DNA of 64,000 nucleotides from Streptomyces sp. NBC_01210 (GCF_036010325.1 NZ_CP108549.1:5146001-5210000), one strand, 5' to 3'; positions 32,628 to 41,699 are shown, counted from the stretch's first letter. Notes: generated by a model from the sequence alone, not told the origin. Numbers and translations: made by a program.

Positions 32628-34054
32628 GCCGTACTCCCCACAGGCCCGGTCCCGGCGGCGGTACGTCCCGTGATTCGGTACGCACACAACATCGTCAGCA
32701 CCGCCAGCACCCCGCCGCCGGTCGCCAGCGCGAGCTGCGCCCTGTCCGGCGCGAATCCACTGGGCAGTACGGCCAGGGCCAGTACCGCGCTGGCAATGGC
32801 GACCGCCCGGCGCATCGGCCGGTCGGGCCCGGCGGCGGCTATCAGGAACAGCCCCCACAACACGTACCAGGGCCGGATCGCGGGTCCGAGTACGGCCACC
32901 GCCGTCAGGCTCAGCCCGAGTGCGTAGACCGGGCGCGGCAGATGGCGCCGCCAGGCGATCAGTACGGCGGTGGCGGTGGCGGCGACTCCCAGCAAGTGCC
33001 AGGCGGGCACGGCGAATTGAGCCAGTCCGCTGCCGGCGTTCTCCAGCAGGGCGCTGGTCATCCGGCCCAGTGACGAGGTGAGCGACCAGTTCTGCGGCGA
33101 TACCGGGGTGTCCAGGGCGGCAATCCACCCGTAGCCCGTGCCGGCCAGCGCGGTCGCCGCCGCTGTGGTGGCCGCTGCCACGCCGAGCACCGCAAGCGCT
33201 GCCTTCAGCCGCCGCGCCCGGCCGCCGAGATGCCGGCCCCAGAGCAGGACCACGGCCAGCAGCCCCAGCGCGGCGGGCGCCTTCACCAGGGCCGCGAGGG
33301 TGACCAGTACGGCGGCGAGTATCGGCCAGCGGCCCAACGCGGCGACCAGACCGGCGCCCAGCAGGCCGAGCATGATCGCGTCGTTGTGGGCTCCGCCGAC
33401 GAGATGCAGCAGCACCAGCGGGTTGAGCGCCCCGAGCCAGAGCGCGGCGGCCGGCTCCGCCCCGCAGTGCCGGGCCAGCGCGGGCAGGCAGACGACCATC
33501 GCGGCGACCCCGAGCAGCGCGACCAGCCGCATGCCGAACACGCCGGTGGACACCTCCGTACGGGAGAAGTCGGCTATCCCCTTGGCGCAGGCGAGAAAGA
33601 CCGGGCCGTACGGGGTCGGGGTGTGCTGCCACAGCGGTGCCACCTCGTCGGTCAGCGGTCCGCCGAGCCGGGAGGGGCCGTACGCGTACACATCGATCCG
33701 GGCGTCGACCATCGCGCCCTGGGCGAGATAGCTGTACACGTCCCGGCTGAACAGCGGTGGCGCCACGATCAGCGGTGCCGCCCACAGCCCGAGCGTGAGC
33801 AGCAGCGTGCGGCGGCCCGGTGGTTCAGGACCGCGTATCGAGCGCCCCAGCAGAACCCAGGCCGCGACCAGCAGTACGAGCCCGAAGTACGCAGCGGCCA
33901 GGCCGACCGCCGCCCGGCCGGACCCCGGCGCGAGAGCCTCCCGTACGGGCAGCGCTCCGGCGGTCGCGCCACCCGCGGCAAGGGCTGCCGAGCCCACCAG
34001 CCCCAGCAGTTGGCAGCGGCGGTTGTCGACGACGGGGACACGGATGGCCAGCAC
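32624..34054 (-). CDS. mptB: MptB-like polyprenol-phosphomannose-dependent mannosyltransferase
   Basis: 476 aa GT-C membrane enzyme with about twelve helices. The motif region APPLFSRDVYSYLAQGAMVD (catalytic Asp in SRDVYSY), AYGPSRLGGPL and TPTPYGPVFLACAKGI match MptA/MptB alpha-1,6-mannosyltransferases, as do LGALNPLVLLHLVGGAHND and AIRPWYVLWGLFLIAA. In corynebacteria and mycobacteria this enzyme starts the lipomannan backbone; in Streptomyces it probably builds related mannan or glycolipid. The GTG at 34054 is the first start in frame. It forms a two-enzyme operon with the GT87 gene through a four-base overlap. Confidence 0.85.
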   Translation of the reverse strand: MLAIRVPVVDNRRCQLLGLVGSAALAAGGATAGALPVREALAPGSGRAAVGLAAAYFGLVLLVAAWVLLGRSIRGPEPPGRRTLLLTLGLWAAPLIVAPPLFSRDVYSYLAQGAMVDARIDVYAYGPSRLGGPLTDEVAPLWQHTPTPYGPVFLACAKGIADFSRTEVSTGVFGMRLVALLGVAAMVVCLPALARHCGAEPAAALWLGALNPLVLLHLVGGAHNDAIMLGLLGAGLVAALGRWPILAAVLVTLAALVKAPAALGLLAVVLLWGRHLGGRARRLKAALAVLGVAAATTAAATALAGTGYGWIAALDTPVSPQNWSLTSSLGRMTSALLENAGSGLAQFAVPAWHLLGVAATATAVLIAWRRHLPRPVYALGLSLTAVAVLGPAIRPWYVLWGLFLIAAAGPDRPMRRAVAIASAVLALAVLPSGFAPDRAQLALATGGGVLAVLTMLCAYRITGRTAAGTGPVGSTA

Positions 34055-34321
34055 GTGGGCAGACTGTCAACAGGCGATGGCCGGGAAGCGACGTCGGCAT
34101 CGCCGTCGAGCGGCCGCCATGTGTCGGCCGCATTACGGATGCCGGGTCAGGCGGCCCGCCGCCACGAAATGCGCGGGCGTGCACATCGTCGCACCTGACA
34201 TACTGGACGGAATGGCCACAGTCAAGCCTTCTTCATAGCCTTTTTGGCCGACGGGGGCTCTGAGCAGCACTCATTGCGCGGCCTGGTTGGCGGTTTCGTG
34301 GTCCGCCCCAGGCTCTGGCTC

Positions 34322-34483
34322 ATGACTGAGTGCGTGCAGGTGTACACAGCGACGGAGAGCCGTGAGGCGGCGGTAGCACTGGCCAGGGGTGCGACGGAGG
34401 TATGTCTGGCTGCGGGGGCGGTCCAGCAGCGGCCCTTCATGATCTGGAGCTCACTTCGGCGGTACCGGCCTGAGCGGCCGTGA
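34322..34483 (+). pseudogene. cutA: fragment of CutA-like divalent-ion tolerance protein
   Basis: MTECVQVYTATESREAAVAL then ARGATEVCLAAGA is the N-terminal half of a CutA protein (beta-alpha with the x-Y-T-x-x-x-S pattern). After about 33 residues the sequence loses the family pattern, and 54 codons in all are read to a stop. The following bases resemble the lost part out of frame. The remainder of the trimeric ferredoxin-like fold is missing, so the gene is non-functional. Confidence 0.6.
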
Positions 34484-34781
34484 ACGCAGCTGAATGAGAA
34501 GGAAACTGAGACGGGCTCAGGCTGTACGTGAGCCAGGTCGGCCACTCGTCGTCGACCTCGAGTCGCTGCCTCAAGGCTGGAGTGGCCGACCTTCTGATCT
34601 GCAGCTCTACCCGATCGGTCAGCGGCGGTCGTTTCGGTCGCCGCAAGCTCTGTCGGGGCGCTGCCGGACAGGGCCGATTGCCGTGGTTGCGGTACGGCGC
34701 TGCTGTACAGTCCGGCCGCTGGTGACCGAACGGGTTACGCCACGACGAGCCCGCCGGGGAGGCTCGGGTGTACGCCCGGGA
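34484..34781. other. gene-poor stretch after cutA fragment
   Basis: Short frames occur on both strands without recognisable motifs. This is consistent with decay around the cutA remnant. Confidence 0.4.
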
Positions 34782-35276
34782 TCACTGCGGCGGAGTGGGC
34801 AGCTGATAGAACGTGCACGGCCCGAGCGGCACAGTATTGGCGCATGCGCCCTCCCACACTGTTCCCGTCGAAGTCAGCGCGGTGATGAACACCGGGCCTG
34901 CCGCAACATCGAAGACGTTGGATGCCAGTGTGACATCGACAACCTTGGAGGGGCCTCCCACCGCCTGCCAGCCGCCAACAGGAATACCTGGCTTGCTGTT
35001 CTCATTGACTGTCAGGACGTAGACCTTGCCGTCACACACCGCCGCGACGTACTTGGCGTGGCTCTGGCTCGCTTCGTTCCCCACGGAGTCGATGTCCACG
35101 CAGCCCTTTTTTGGCCGGTCCGGATTTGGCGAGTCCAGCTTCGACTGAGCGTGTACGACCAGGTCGGCAATTCCGTCCTCGGGCTGTGCCTGAGCCGCTG
35201 CTGCGCCGCCAGCCCCGATGACCGTCGTGATGGCTGCGGCGGTCAGCGTTGCGGCAAGCCTACGCTTGCGTTCCAT
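34782..35276 (-). CDS. secreted protein of unknown function
   Basis: 164 aa. MERKRRLAATLTAAAITTV and the Ala-rich stretch ending AAAAQAQPED form a signal peptide, cleavage probably after AQA. The mature part is small, Gly/Val-rich and beta-like, with three Cys (KKGCVDIDS, AAVCDGKV, EGACANTVPLGPC), which may form disulfides. AKYVAAVCDGKVYVLTVNE suggests a beta-propeller-like repeat but only one or two blades. The ATG at 35276 has GGAAGG nine bases upstream; longer frames lack a signal peptide start. It has no clear operon partners. Confidence 0.7.
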   Translation of the reverse strand: MERKRRLAATLTAAAITTVIGAGGAAAAQAQPEDGIADLVVHAQSKLDSPNPDRPKKGCVDIDSVGNEASQSHAKYVAAVCDGKVYVLTVNENSKPGIPVGGWQAVGGPSKVVDVTLASNVFDVAAGPVFITALTSTGTVWEGACANTVPLGPCTFYQLPTPPQ

Positions 35277-35428
35277 TCCATACGCCCTTCCTTTTGTGGA
35301 AGCGGATTTCGTGATCCGCTTGGCGAAAGAATGATTACCTGGGACACGCCATCCATCACGGGCGAACACCTAGTTCACCCGAATGTCCGGCGTGTCGGCT
35401 TTCCAGGGCCCGTTTTCCAAGGCTCGGA

Positions 35429-36192
35429 GTGACGCATGTGCCCATTCCAGCACCGCCGCCACTACCGACCGCCCCCGGCCGCAGAGGGTTCCTCTGCTCC
35501 GTCCCGCCGGTGATCCAGGCTTCGCGCGACGCTCTGCGGGCCGCTCTCACCCATGCGGTCGCCGGGGATGAGACAGCACGGTTGCTGCACTTCGCTGCTG
35601 AACGGCACGACTGGCCGTCTACCACCGCACGAACCTCACGATGCGGCAGCTCGCGCCGCTGTTCGGGGTCTCGCCGGCGACCGTGTGCCGGGTCATCCAG
35701 CGGCTGCGGCCCTTGCTCGGCCTCGAGCCGGCTGCCCGTCCCGCCGACACCGCGGACCGGTTGTGGATTGTGGACGGCACCGTGATCCCGGTGCGTGACA
35801 GGACGGTCGGCGCCTCGAGCTGCAACTACCGTTTTTCAGCAAACGTGCAGGTCATCATCGATGCCGATACGAGGCTGGTCGTTGCCGTCGGCCGGCCGGC
35901 TCCGGGCAACAAGGCCGACGCTCACGTCTGGCGGAACTCCGGCCTGCCCGCCCAGTGCCAGGGCGTCACCGTGCTCGGTGACGGTGCCTACATCAACACC
36001 GGCCTTGTGGTGTCGCACCGCAAGCGCCCCGGCCGACCGCTACTGCCGGGCGAGGAGGCGGACAATGCGGAGCATCGAAAAGTCCGCGCCCGCGTGGAAC
36101 ATGCCTTCGCCCGCATGAAGAACTACAAGATCCTCCGTGACTGCCGGCAGCACGGCGACGGTCTCCGCCACGCGGTCCAGGCCGTCGCCCAG
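35429..36192 (+). pseudogene. IS5-like DDE transposase, 5' frameshift and 3' truncation
   Basis: From 35641 the frame encodes a DDE transposase: MRQLAPLFGVSPATVCRVIQ (HTH), LWIVDGTVIPVRDR (first Asp), VTVLGDGAYINTGLVV (second Asp) and VRARVEHAFARMKNYKILRD (Glu region). Upstream, RLAVYHRTNLT continues this protein, but a TGA stop at about 35593 separates it from a different-frame N-terminal part starting near 35429. The natural ending (AVQAVAHMHNLA type) is absent: after AVQAVAQ the sequence turns into part of another transposase. It is probably inactive. Confidence 0.75.
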
Positions 36193-36408
36193 ATCGCCAT
36201 CTGGATCGCCGGCTTCTGCAACACGCGGTGTCTCCATAGCATTTGCGGCTTCAAGAGCCCGATCGACTACGAGCACGTGTACCGGACCGGCCTCACCGTG
36301 GGCTGGTCGCATAGTGGAAGTCTCCGCGTTCCCGCGGGACTTACAGGTAGTGAAACAGGTAAATGCACGCGTGTGCACACGTCCACGGCAGGAACACACT
36401 CTCCGTAG
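36193..36408 (+). pseudogene. C-terminal remnant of IS3-family OrfB fused to IS5-like gene
   Basis: IAIWIAGFCNTRCLHSICGF then KSPIDYEHVYRTGLT is the characteristic end of IS3-family integrase-like transposases (W-I-A-G-F-Y-N-x-x-R-L-H-S). It is in frame with the IS5-like sequence, and the frame ends at 36408 after an unrelated tail. A deletion or insertion has joined two elements. Confidence 0.7.
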
Positions 36409-36632
36409 TACGCAACAGGGGACGAGAACGGGTTGCCGACAAGCACCGGGCGGTTGACTCGCAAGCGCAGGTTGGTAGGGGCGTATCTGCCCATGTCAGT
36501 GACACCGTGGCGTCATCGAGGAGGGCCGCGGTACCCGCGGGCATTCCACTGATCCGTTCCTTCGGATACCTGTCAGGACCATCGCCGGCACTTCCGTGTC
36601 GGCGAACCCGAACAAGCAAGGAGTCGCGCGAG

Positions 36633-37850
36633 TTGACTGCATACCTGGGTTCGCGTCGTAGGAGAGCTCGTAGCCTGTTGATCCCAATCCTCGGGGCGGC
36701 ATTTGCGATGCTGGCCTCTGTCGTCGGGATCGCTCCGGCTGAGTCGGCGATAGCCGACACGGGGCTGAGCGTGTCGGCGGAGTCGGTACAGAAGGTGGCG
36801 GCGGGGACGAGCGTGTCCGTCGATCACATCTATGTTGCCGGTGACAGCACCAAGACGCTCGACCTGTACGGGGCAAGGACCGACACGGGCAACTACACGG
36901 ACGTGTACGGGACGGACTCGTCGAATCCCAGCAACCAAAAATTCCACCTGTACACGCTGAGCGACGGATCGTTCCAGATCGTCGCGGACAACGGTAACTG
37001 CCTGCAAGCGGCGACCTGGTATGACCACTGGAACCGGATCACCCCCATCACCCAGGAGTCGTGCGACTCGAGCAAAAGGAACCAGCTGTGGGCGGCGACG
37101 CTACGTACCGCCGCGGCCAGTGGCCAGACGAGTGGATACCAGATCAAGAACGTGGGGTCGGGCAATTGCATGGACTATCTGACCTCGTGGCCGGTGGTCA
37201 ACTCGGCCAACTGGTTGGACGACCACCAATGCCATAATGGCGCCAACCAGACCTGGGCCTTCGACAGCAGCCATCAGAGTGTCCTGGACAGTCTCGCGGT
37301 GCAGTACCAGATCCTCTCCGTGTGCGGCGGCGCGACCAGCTCGTCGATCTCCAACACCTGCACGTACACGGAGACCAGCAGAGATACTGCCACGGGCGCG
37401 GGGGAATGCGTCGGCACCGCCTGGTACAACGAGAGCGACGAGAGGGTGACCGAGAGTTATGCGACGACCAACACCCTCGGCTACTCAAATTTGTACGGCT
37501 TCAGCATCAGCGCATCCGAGAAGGCCAAAGTTGCGCCGTTCGGCATCGGCTTCGAGCTGACGCTGACTCAGCAGTTCAACTACAGCCACACTGACATGTC
37601 GAGCAGGGGCGAGACATTCACCACGCAGGTCCCGATTCATGCAGGCAATTACGGGTGGGTGGTTATGTCCCAGCCGGTCGTCCGCGTGACCGGCTACTGG
37701 ACTTTCGGCGCCGGAACCAGCCAGTCCTGGACCTACCCGGTGACGCAGGACATCCCGGCGGCGAGCAATACCGGCGGCATCCATACGATCCTGACCCCGC
37801 GTGAGGGCGCCACGCTGCCGACCACCTGCTCCGACGCGGTTCGGCTTTGA
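36633..37850 (+). CDS. secreted ricin-B-lectin / aerolysin-like protein, C-terminus cut by stop codon
   Basis: 405 aa. Start is TTG 36633, with AAGGAG nine bases upstream. RRRRARSLLIPILGAAFAML to AESA is a signal peptide. Residues ~50-215 form a ricin-type beta-trefoil (QIVADNGNCLQAATW, RNQLWAATL, NQTWAFD; Q-x-W motifs), a carbohydrate-binding domain. Residues ~225-405 are Ser/Thr-rich amphipathic strands (TNTLGYSNLYGFSISASEKA, SHTDMSSRGETFTTQVPIHA, YGWVVMSQPVVRVTGYW), typical of the aerolysin/ETX-MTX2 pore-forming fold. The stop TGA at 37848 comes before a conserved-looking end that continues in the same frame. The target, if it is a toxin, is unknown. Confidence 0.7.
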   Translation: MTAYLGSRRRRARSLLIPILGAAFAMLASVVGIAPAESAIADTGLSVSAESVQKVAAGTSVSVDHIYVAGDSTKTLDLYGARTDTGNYTDVYGTDSSNPSNQKFHLYTLSDGSFQIVADNGNCLQAATWYDHWNRITPITQESCDSSKRNQLWAATLRTAAASGQTSGYQIKNVGSGNCMDYLTSWPVVNSANWLDDHQCHNGANQTWAFDSSHQSVLDSLAVQYQILSVCGGATSSSISNTCTYTETSRDTATGAGECVGTAWYNESDERVTESYATTNTLGYSNLYGFSISASEKAKVAPFGIGFELTLTQQFNYSHTDMSSRGETFTTQVPIHAGNYGWVVMSQPVVRVTGYWTFGAGTSQSWTYPVTQDIPAASNTGGIHTILTPREGATLPTTCSDAVRL

Positions 37851-37991
37851 GCTCGCTGACTGAGCAATTTGGTGACGCAGGACGGCGCGATCACCGGCAC
37901 GACGACTATCACCGGGATCTTCGCGGCCGGCGTCATCGGTACCGGCGCGAGGGGCAACAACGGCTATAGAATCCTCACCTGGACCATCTAG
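37851..37991 (+). other. in-frame continuation after two stops
   Basis: In the same frame as the preceding gene, after TGA (37848) and a second TGA (37857), the sequence reads LSNLVTQDGAITG, then VIGTGARGNNGYRILTWTI and TAG. This looks like the natural C-terminal strand pair of the protein. It indicates recent nonsense truncation, or small compensating indels. Confidence 0.55.
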
Positions 37992-38001
37992 CCTCGATCT
38001 T

Positions 38002-38039
38002 GCGTGAGGGCCCATCAGCTTGCTGATGGACCCTCACGC
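38002..38039 (+). terminator. terminator after lectin/toxin gene
   Basis: Stem GCGTGAGGG-CCCATCAGC pairs with GCTGATGG-CCCTCACGC with one mismatch, tiny loop, followed by TTCTTGCTTTT. It is a good intrinsic terminator and marks the true end of the lectin gene beyond the in-frame extension. Confidence 0.85.
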
Positions 38040-38048
38040 TTCTTGCTT

Positions 38049-38188
38049 TTAGATCGTGTCCCATGTGGTGAGGCGGATGAGTCGTTTGTAGCAGCACAGG
38101 GCAGCGGCGAGGCCGAGAGGGCACGGTAGATACGAGGGTGATGCTCGTAGCGGTGGTTGAGCCGGCGGTAGCCGTTCAGCCAGGACAT
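38049..38188 (-). pseudogene. 3' scrap of IS5-family transposase
   Basis: Read leftwards, WLNGYRRLNHRYEHHPRIYR in one frame and LGLAAALCCYKRLIRLTTW in another give the C-terminus of an IS5-family transposase, with a frameshift between them. No further transposase sequence lies upstream, so only the end survives. Confidence 0.7.
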
Positions 38189-38336
38189 TGGGGCGGCCGC
38201 GCGGTGAGGCGCTCGCCGTGGGGCGAGCCCTGTTCCGCGCGGCCTCCCGCCGAACCGGACATGACGGTTTCCCGGTCATCCGGCTCTCCCCTTCTTCGGG
38301 ATATGGACGCGCCGGACCGGACGGAAGCGGTAACGC

Positions 38337-38642
38337 TTAGGCATCCCGCCCCCTCCGCTTCCGGTTGCGCTGCCACGCCGATCGGTTGTTGTCCACGAAG
38401 ACCATGTGCTGATCCACCGTCACACCGAGACGCTGCGCAATGTCCCGGCAGATACGCTCTTGTCGGTCGACACCGGTTTGATCGTCGTCGTTGACGTGCG
38501 AAATCCGGCAGTAGATCGCCGCCGGTTCCCCTGTCCAGTCGGTACGACTTCGCTTGTTCCGCTGTGACCCGGCTATCCGGGCCAGCCTGCGGAGCCGTTC
38601 CGAGTCATTGTTGACCTGCGAATCCTCGTTGACCGGGTCCAT
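38337..38642 (-). pseudogene. N-terminal fragment of a large serine recombinase
   Basis: 101 codons. AAIYCRISHVNDDDQTGVDR followed by QERICRDIAQRLGVTV and VFVDNNRSAWQRNRKRRG is the resolvase-domain start of large serine integrases, with the catalytic Ser in CRIS. The frame then stops; the rest of the catalytic domain, the recombinase domain and the zinc region are missing. It is a remnant of a phage or integrative element, lying back to back with yqeY. Confidence 0.75.
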
Positions 38643-38664
38643 GAGAAAAGGCTATGAAGAAGTC

Positions 38665-39129
38665 ATGACAACGCTCAAGTCCAAGCTGAAGGAAGACCTC
38701 ACCGAGGCGATCAGGGCGCGCGACGAACTGCGCTCCTCCACGCTCCGGCTGACCCTCGCCGCGATCACCAAGGAGGAGGTCGCGGGCAAGACTGCGCGCG
38801 AGCTCTCCGACGACGAGGTGCAGAAGGTGATCGCCAAGGAGGCGAAGAAGCGCCGTGAGGCCGCCGAGGCCTTTGCCCAGGGCGGACGGACCGAGTCGGC
38901 CGAGCGGGAGCAGGCGGAGGGTGTGCTGCTGGACGCGTACCTGCCGAAGCAGCTGAGCGACGACGAGCTGCGCACGATCGTCGCTCAGGCCGTCGAGGAG
39001 GCGAAGGCCGCAGGCGCCGAGGGGCCGCGTGCCATGGGCGCCGTCATGAAGATCGTGAACCCGAAGGTGGCGGGTCGCGCCGAGGGTGGTCGGGTGGCCG
39101 CGGCGGTGAAGCAGCTCCTCGCGGGCTGA
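38665..39129 (+). CDS. yqeY: GatB/YqeY domain-containing protein
   Basis: 154 aa. MTTLKSKLKEDLTEAIRARD then LRLTLAAITKEEVAGKTA, ELSDDEVQKVIAKEAKKRRE and AEREQAEGVLLDAYLPKQLS are the YqeY signature; the C-terminal GAVMKIVNPKVAGRAEGG is the GatB/Yqey tail domain linked to tRNA amidotransferases. Its biochemical role is not established. The ATG at 38665 gives the usual length. Upstream lies the recombinase fragment. Confidence 0.92.
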   Translation: MTTLKSKLKEDLTEAIRARDELRSSTLRLTLAAITKEEVAGKTARELSDDEVQKVIAKEAKKRREAAEAFAQGGRTESAEREQAEGVLLDAYLPKQLSDDELRTIVAQAVEEAKAAGAEGPRAMGAVMKIVNPKVAGRAEGGRVAAAVKQLLAG

Positions 39130-39139
39130 GCCCGCCTAC

Positions 39140-39228
39140 GCACGTACTGATTGCGTATCTGTCGCGTACCTGATCGCGTACGTGATCGCGCAAGTGATCC
39201 GAGTACGTGGTCGCGTACCTACGCGAAA
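39140..39228. repeat. degenerate tandem repeats after yqeY stop
   Basis: Quasi-repeats of GATCGCGTAC / TGATCGCG type (about 12-16 bases) start 11 bases after the yqeY stop and run to the hairpin at 39231. Confidence 0.55.
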
Positions 39229-39230
39229 TA

Positions 39231-39258
39231 GGGCCCCGGTCGCATGCGACCAGGGCCC
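39231..39258. terminator. bidirectional terminator between yqeY and PBP genes
   Basis: Inner perfect palindrome GGTCGCATGCGACC (39238-39251), flanked by GGGCCC on both sides with one mismatched base pair. It lies between the convergent yqeY and PBP genes and probably serves both. Confidence 0.8.
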
Positions 39259-39275
39259 CTCTTCATATCCACCGG

Positions 39276-41504
39276 CTACGGCCGGCCGCCGTTCACGCCG
39301 CCGTTCCCCTGGCCGCGATCGTTCCCGCCGATCACACCCGGCGGGAGCGAGATCCCGGGCCACGGCTGCTGTCCGCCGTTGTCCTGGCCACGGTTGTCAC
39401 CGGGCTTGCCGCCGCCCGGCTTGCCCTTGCCCTTGTCTTCCTTCGGCGGGTCCGGGATCGGCACGGTGACGAACGGCGGAGCGGCCTGCCCGTCCAGCGC
39501 CCCGGTCATCGCGTCCCGCCAGATCGGTCCGGGGACCTGACCGCCGAAGACCTTCTGCTGCCACACGCCGCCGATGGTGATGTTCTCCATCTTCACCTGC
39601 TGCGTGGGGCTGCCGACCCAGACCGCGCCGGAGAGGTTCGGGGTGTAGCCGACGAACCAGGCGTTCCTCCGCGCGTCCGTGGTTCCGGTCTTGCCCGCGT
39701 TGTCGCGGCTCTGCAGACCGGCCTGCTGACCCGTACCGGAGTCGATCACTCCGCGCAGCAGCGTGTTTATCGTGTCGGCCGTCCGCTCGGACATGATCTT
39801 GTCGCAGGTGCTCTTCGGTACCTGCAGGCTCTTGCCGTCGGCCGTCGCGATGGACTCGATGGCGGTCGGGGTGCAGTACGTGCCGCGGTTGGCGAACGTC
39901 GCGTACGCGGTGGCCATGGTCAGCGGCGACAAGCCCTTGGACCCCAGGGAGATCGCGGGCACCTCGGGCAGCTTTTCACCGTTGCCCTGCACGACGCCCA
40001 TCTTGCTCGTCATCTCCATGACCGGGCACATGCCGATGTCGGCGATCATCTGTACGAAGTACGTGTTGACCGACTTCGCCATCGCCTCCTTGAGCGCGTA
40101 CGGGCCGACCTCGGACTTGTTCTCGTTCGGCACTTGGTCGTTCCCCGTGTTGACCCACGGCTTTCCGCTGCAGGTCTGCACCGCCGGATACGGCATCTTG
40201 TACGGCGCCGGGTAGACCTGTGTCGGCGGCTTGCCCTGCTCTAGGGCGGCCGCGGCCACGAAGGGCTTGAACGTCGAACCCGTCGGGAAGCCGTAGTTCG
40301 AGCCGCCCAGCTGCTTGTTGACCGAGTAGTTGATCTGGGTCTCGGTCTTGCCGAAGCCGTACGGCCGGGACTGGCCCATGGCCATGATCTTGCCGCTGCC
40401 CGGCTGGACCATCGTCACCGCGGTGGCGACGCTGTCCGTCTGGTAGACGTGGCTCTTGATCGACTCCTGTGCCGACTTCTGTGCCTGCGGGTCGAGCGTC
40501 GTCTTGATCGTCAGGCCGCCCCGGTTCCAGAGCTTGGCCCGGTCCGCCTTGTTCTTCCCGAAGACCGGGTCGGAGAGGAACACCTCGCGTACGTAGTCGC
40601 AGAAGAAGCCCGCGCCGTTGACGGCCGTGATGCAGCCGTTCTTCGGCTTGCTGATCTTCAGGGTGACCGGGGTGGCTTTCGCCCGGTCCGCCTCCGCCTG
40701 CGAGATGTCGTGGACCTGGGCCATGCGCTGCAGCACGGTGTTGCGACGCTTGGTCGCCTCCTGCGTGTCATTGACCGGGTCGTAGCGGCTCGGCGACTGG
40801 ACGACGCCGGCGAGCATCGCGGCCTCCTCCAACTTCAGGTTCTTGGCCGACTTGGAGAAGTAGCGCTGGGATGCCGCCTCGATGCCGTACGCCTGCTCGC
40901 CGAAGAAGGTGATGTTGAGGTAGTTCTCGAGGATCTTCTTCTTCCCGAGCTCTTCCTCGACCTGGATCGCGTACTTGAGTTCCTGGATCTTCCGGCCGAG
41001 TGTTTGCTGGGTGGCCTGGGCGACCTTGTCGGCGTTGTCGCCGGCCTCCTCGACGAAGACGTTCTTCACATACTGCTGAGTGAGGGTGGACGCGCCCTGG
41101 GAGACACCGCCCGACTGGGCATTGCGGTTGAGCGCGCGCAGTACACCCTTGAGGTCGATCGCCCCGTGCTCGTAGAAGCGCGAGTCCTCGATCGCGACGA
41201 TCGCCTTCTGTATGTACGGCGAGATGTCCTTGAGCGGGACGACCGTGCGGTCACGCGAGTAGACCGTGGCGATCTGGCCGCCCTTGGAGTCGAGGATGGT
41301 GGTGCGCTGACTCAGCGGCGGAGTCTTGAGATTGGCGGGGATCTCGTCGAATCCCTGGACCGTTCCCTTCGCCGCGAGTCCCAGCGCACCGGCTGCGGGC
41401 AGGGCGATGCCTGCCAGCACCGCTCCGGAGAGGACGCTGACACCGAGGAACTTGGCGGCCTGCTGGGTCCCGGTCAGACCTCCGCCCGGGCGGTTCTTTG
41501 GCAT
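39276..41504 (-). CDS. class A penicillin-binding protein (transglycosylase/transpeptidase)
   Basis: 742 aa bifunctional peptidoglycan synthase at the outer face of the membrane. One N-terminal membrane helix (LGVSVLSGAVLAGIALPAAG). GT51 glycosyltransferase motifs: VAIEDSRFYEHGAIDLKG (catalytic Glu), GASTLTQQYVKNVF and RKIQELKYAIQVEE. Transpeptidase motifs: S-T-F-K in PTGSTFKPFVAAAA, S-V-N in MAKSVNTYFVQ, K-T-G-T in AGKTGTTDARRNAWFVGY. The C-terminus is a disordered Gly/Pro/Asn tail (GKGKPGGGKPGDNRGQ). In other Streptomyces this gene neighbours wblA, as it would here without the IS110 insertion. Confidence 0.95.
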   Translation of the reverse strand: MPKNRPGGGLTGTQQAAKFLGVSVLSGAVLAGIALPAAGALGLAAKGTVQGFDEIPANLKTPPLSQRTTILDSKGGQIATVYSRDRTVVPLKDISPYIQKAIVAIEDSRFYEHGAIDLKGVLRALNRNAQSGGVSQGASTLTQQYVKNVFVEEAGDNADKVAQATQQTLGRKIQELKYAIQVEEELGKKKILENYLNITFFGEQAYGIEAASQRYFSKSAKNLKLEEAAMLAGVVQSPSRYDPVNDTQEATKRRNTVLQRMAQVHDISQAEADRAKATPVTLKISKPKNGCITAVNGAGFFCDYVREVFLSDPVFGKNKADRAKLWNRGGLTIKTTLDPQAQKSAQESIKSHVYQTDSVATAVTMVQPGSGKIMAMGQSRPYGFGKTETQINYSVNKQLGGSNYGFPTGSTFKPFVAAAALEQGKPPTQVYPAPYKMPYPAVQTCSGKPWVNTGNDQVPNENKSEVGPYALKEAMAKSVNTYFVQMIADIGMCPVMEMTSKMGVVQGNGEKLPEVPAISLGSKGLSPLTMATAYATFANRGTYCTPTAIESIATADGKSLQVPKSTCDKIMSERTADTINTLLRGVIDSGTGQQAGLQSRDNAGKTGTTDARRNAWFVGYTPNLSGAVWVGSPTQQVKMENITIGGVWQQKVFGGQVPGPIWRDAMTGALDGQAAPPFVTVPIPDPPKEDKGKGKPGGGKPGDNRGQDNGGQQPWPGISLPPGVIGGNDRGQGNGGVNGGRP

Positions 41505-41699
41505 GGGGGCAGCCTAATCCGTAGTTAGCGGCATTCCGCAGGGGCAGGGGCTTCTCGGGATGTTCGAGTACCAGACCGTGACATCCAGGTGCAGCCGGGC
41601 TGTCGAGGCCTCAACGTAGATCGGTGCGCGGTCGTGGTGCTCGGAGCGGTGGCGGCAGGCGGACGCTGAAGGGAATGGCCTTCGAGAGACTGGGTCCCT

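Noticed and set aside
40449..41528. Long open frame opposite the PBP gene (359 codons)
   Set aside because: It is a high-GC antisense shadow with no ribosome site or family motif; the PBP frame carries all class A motifs.
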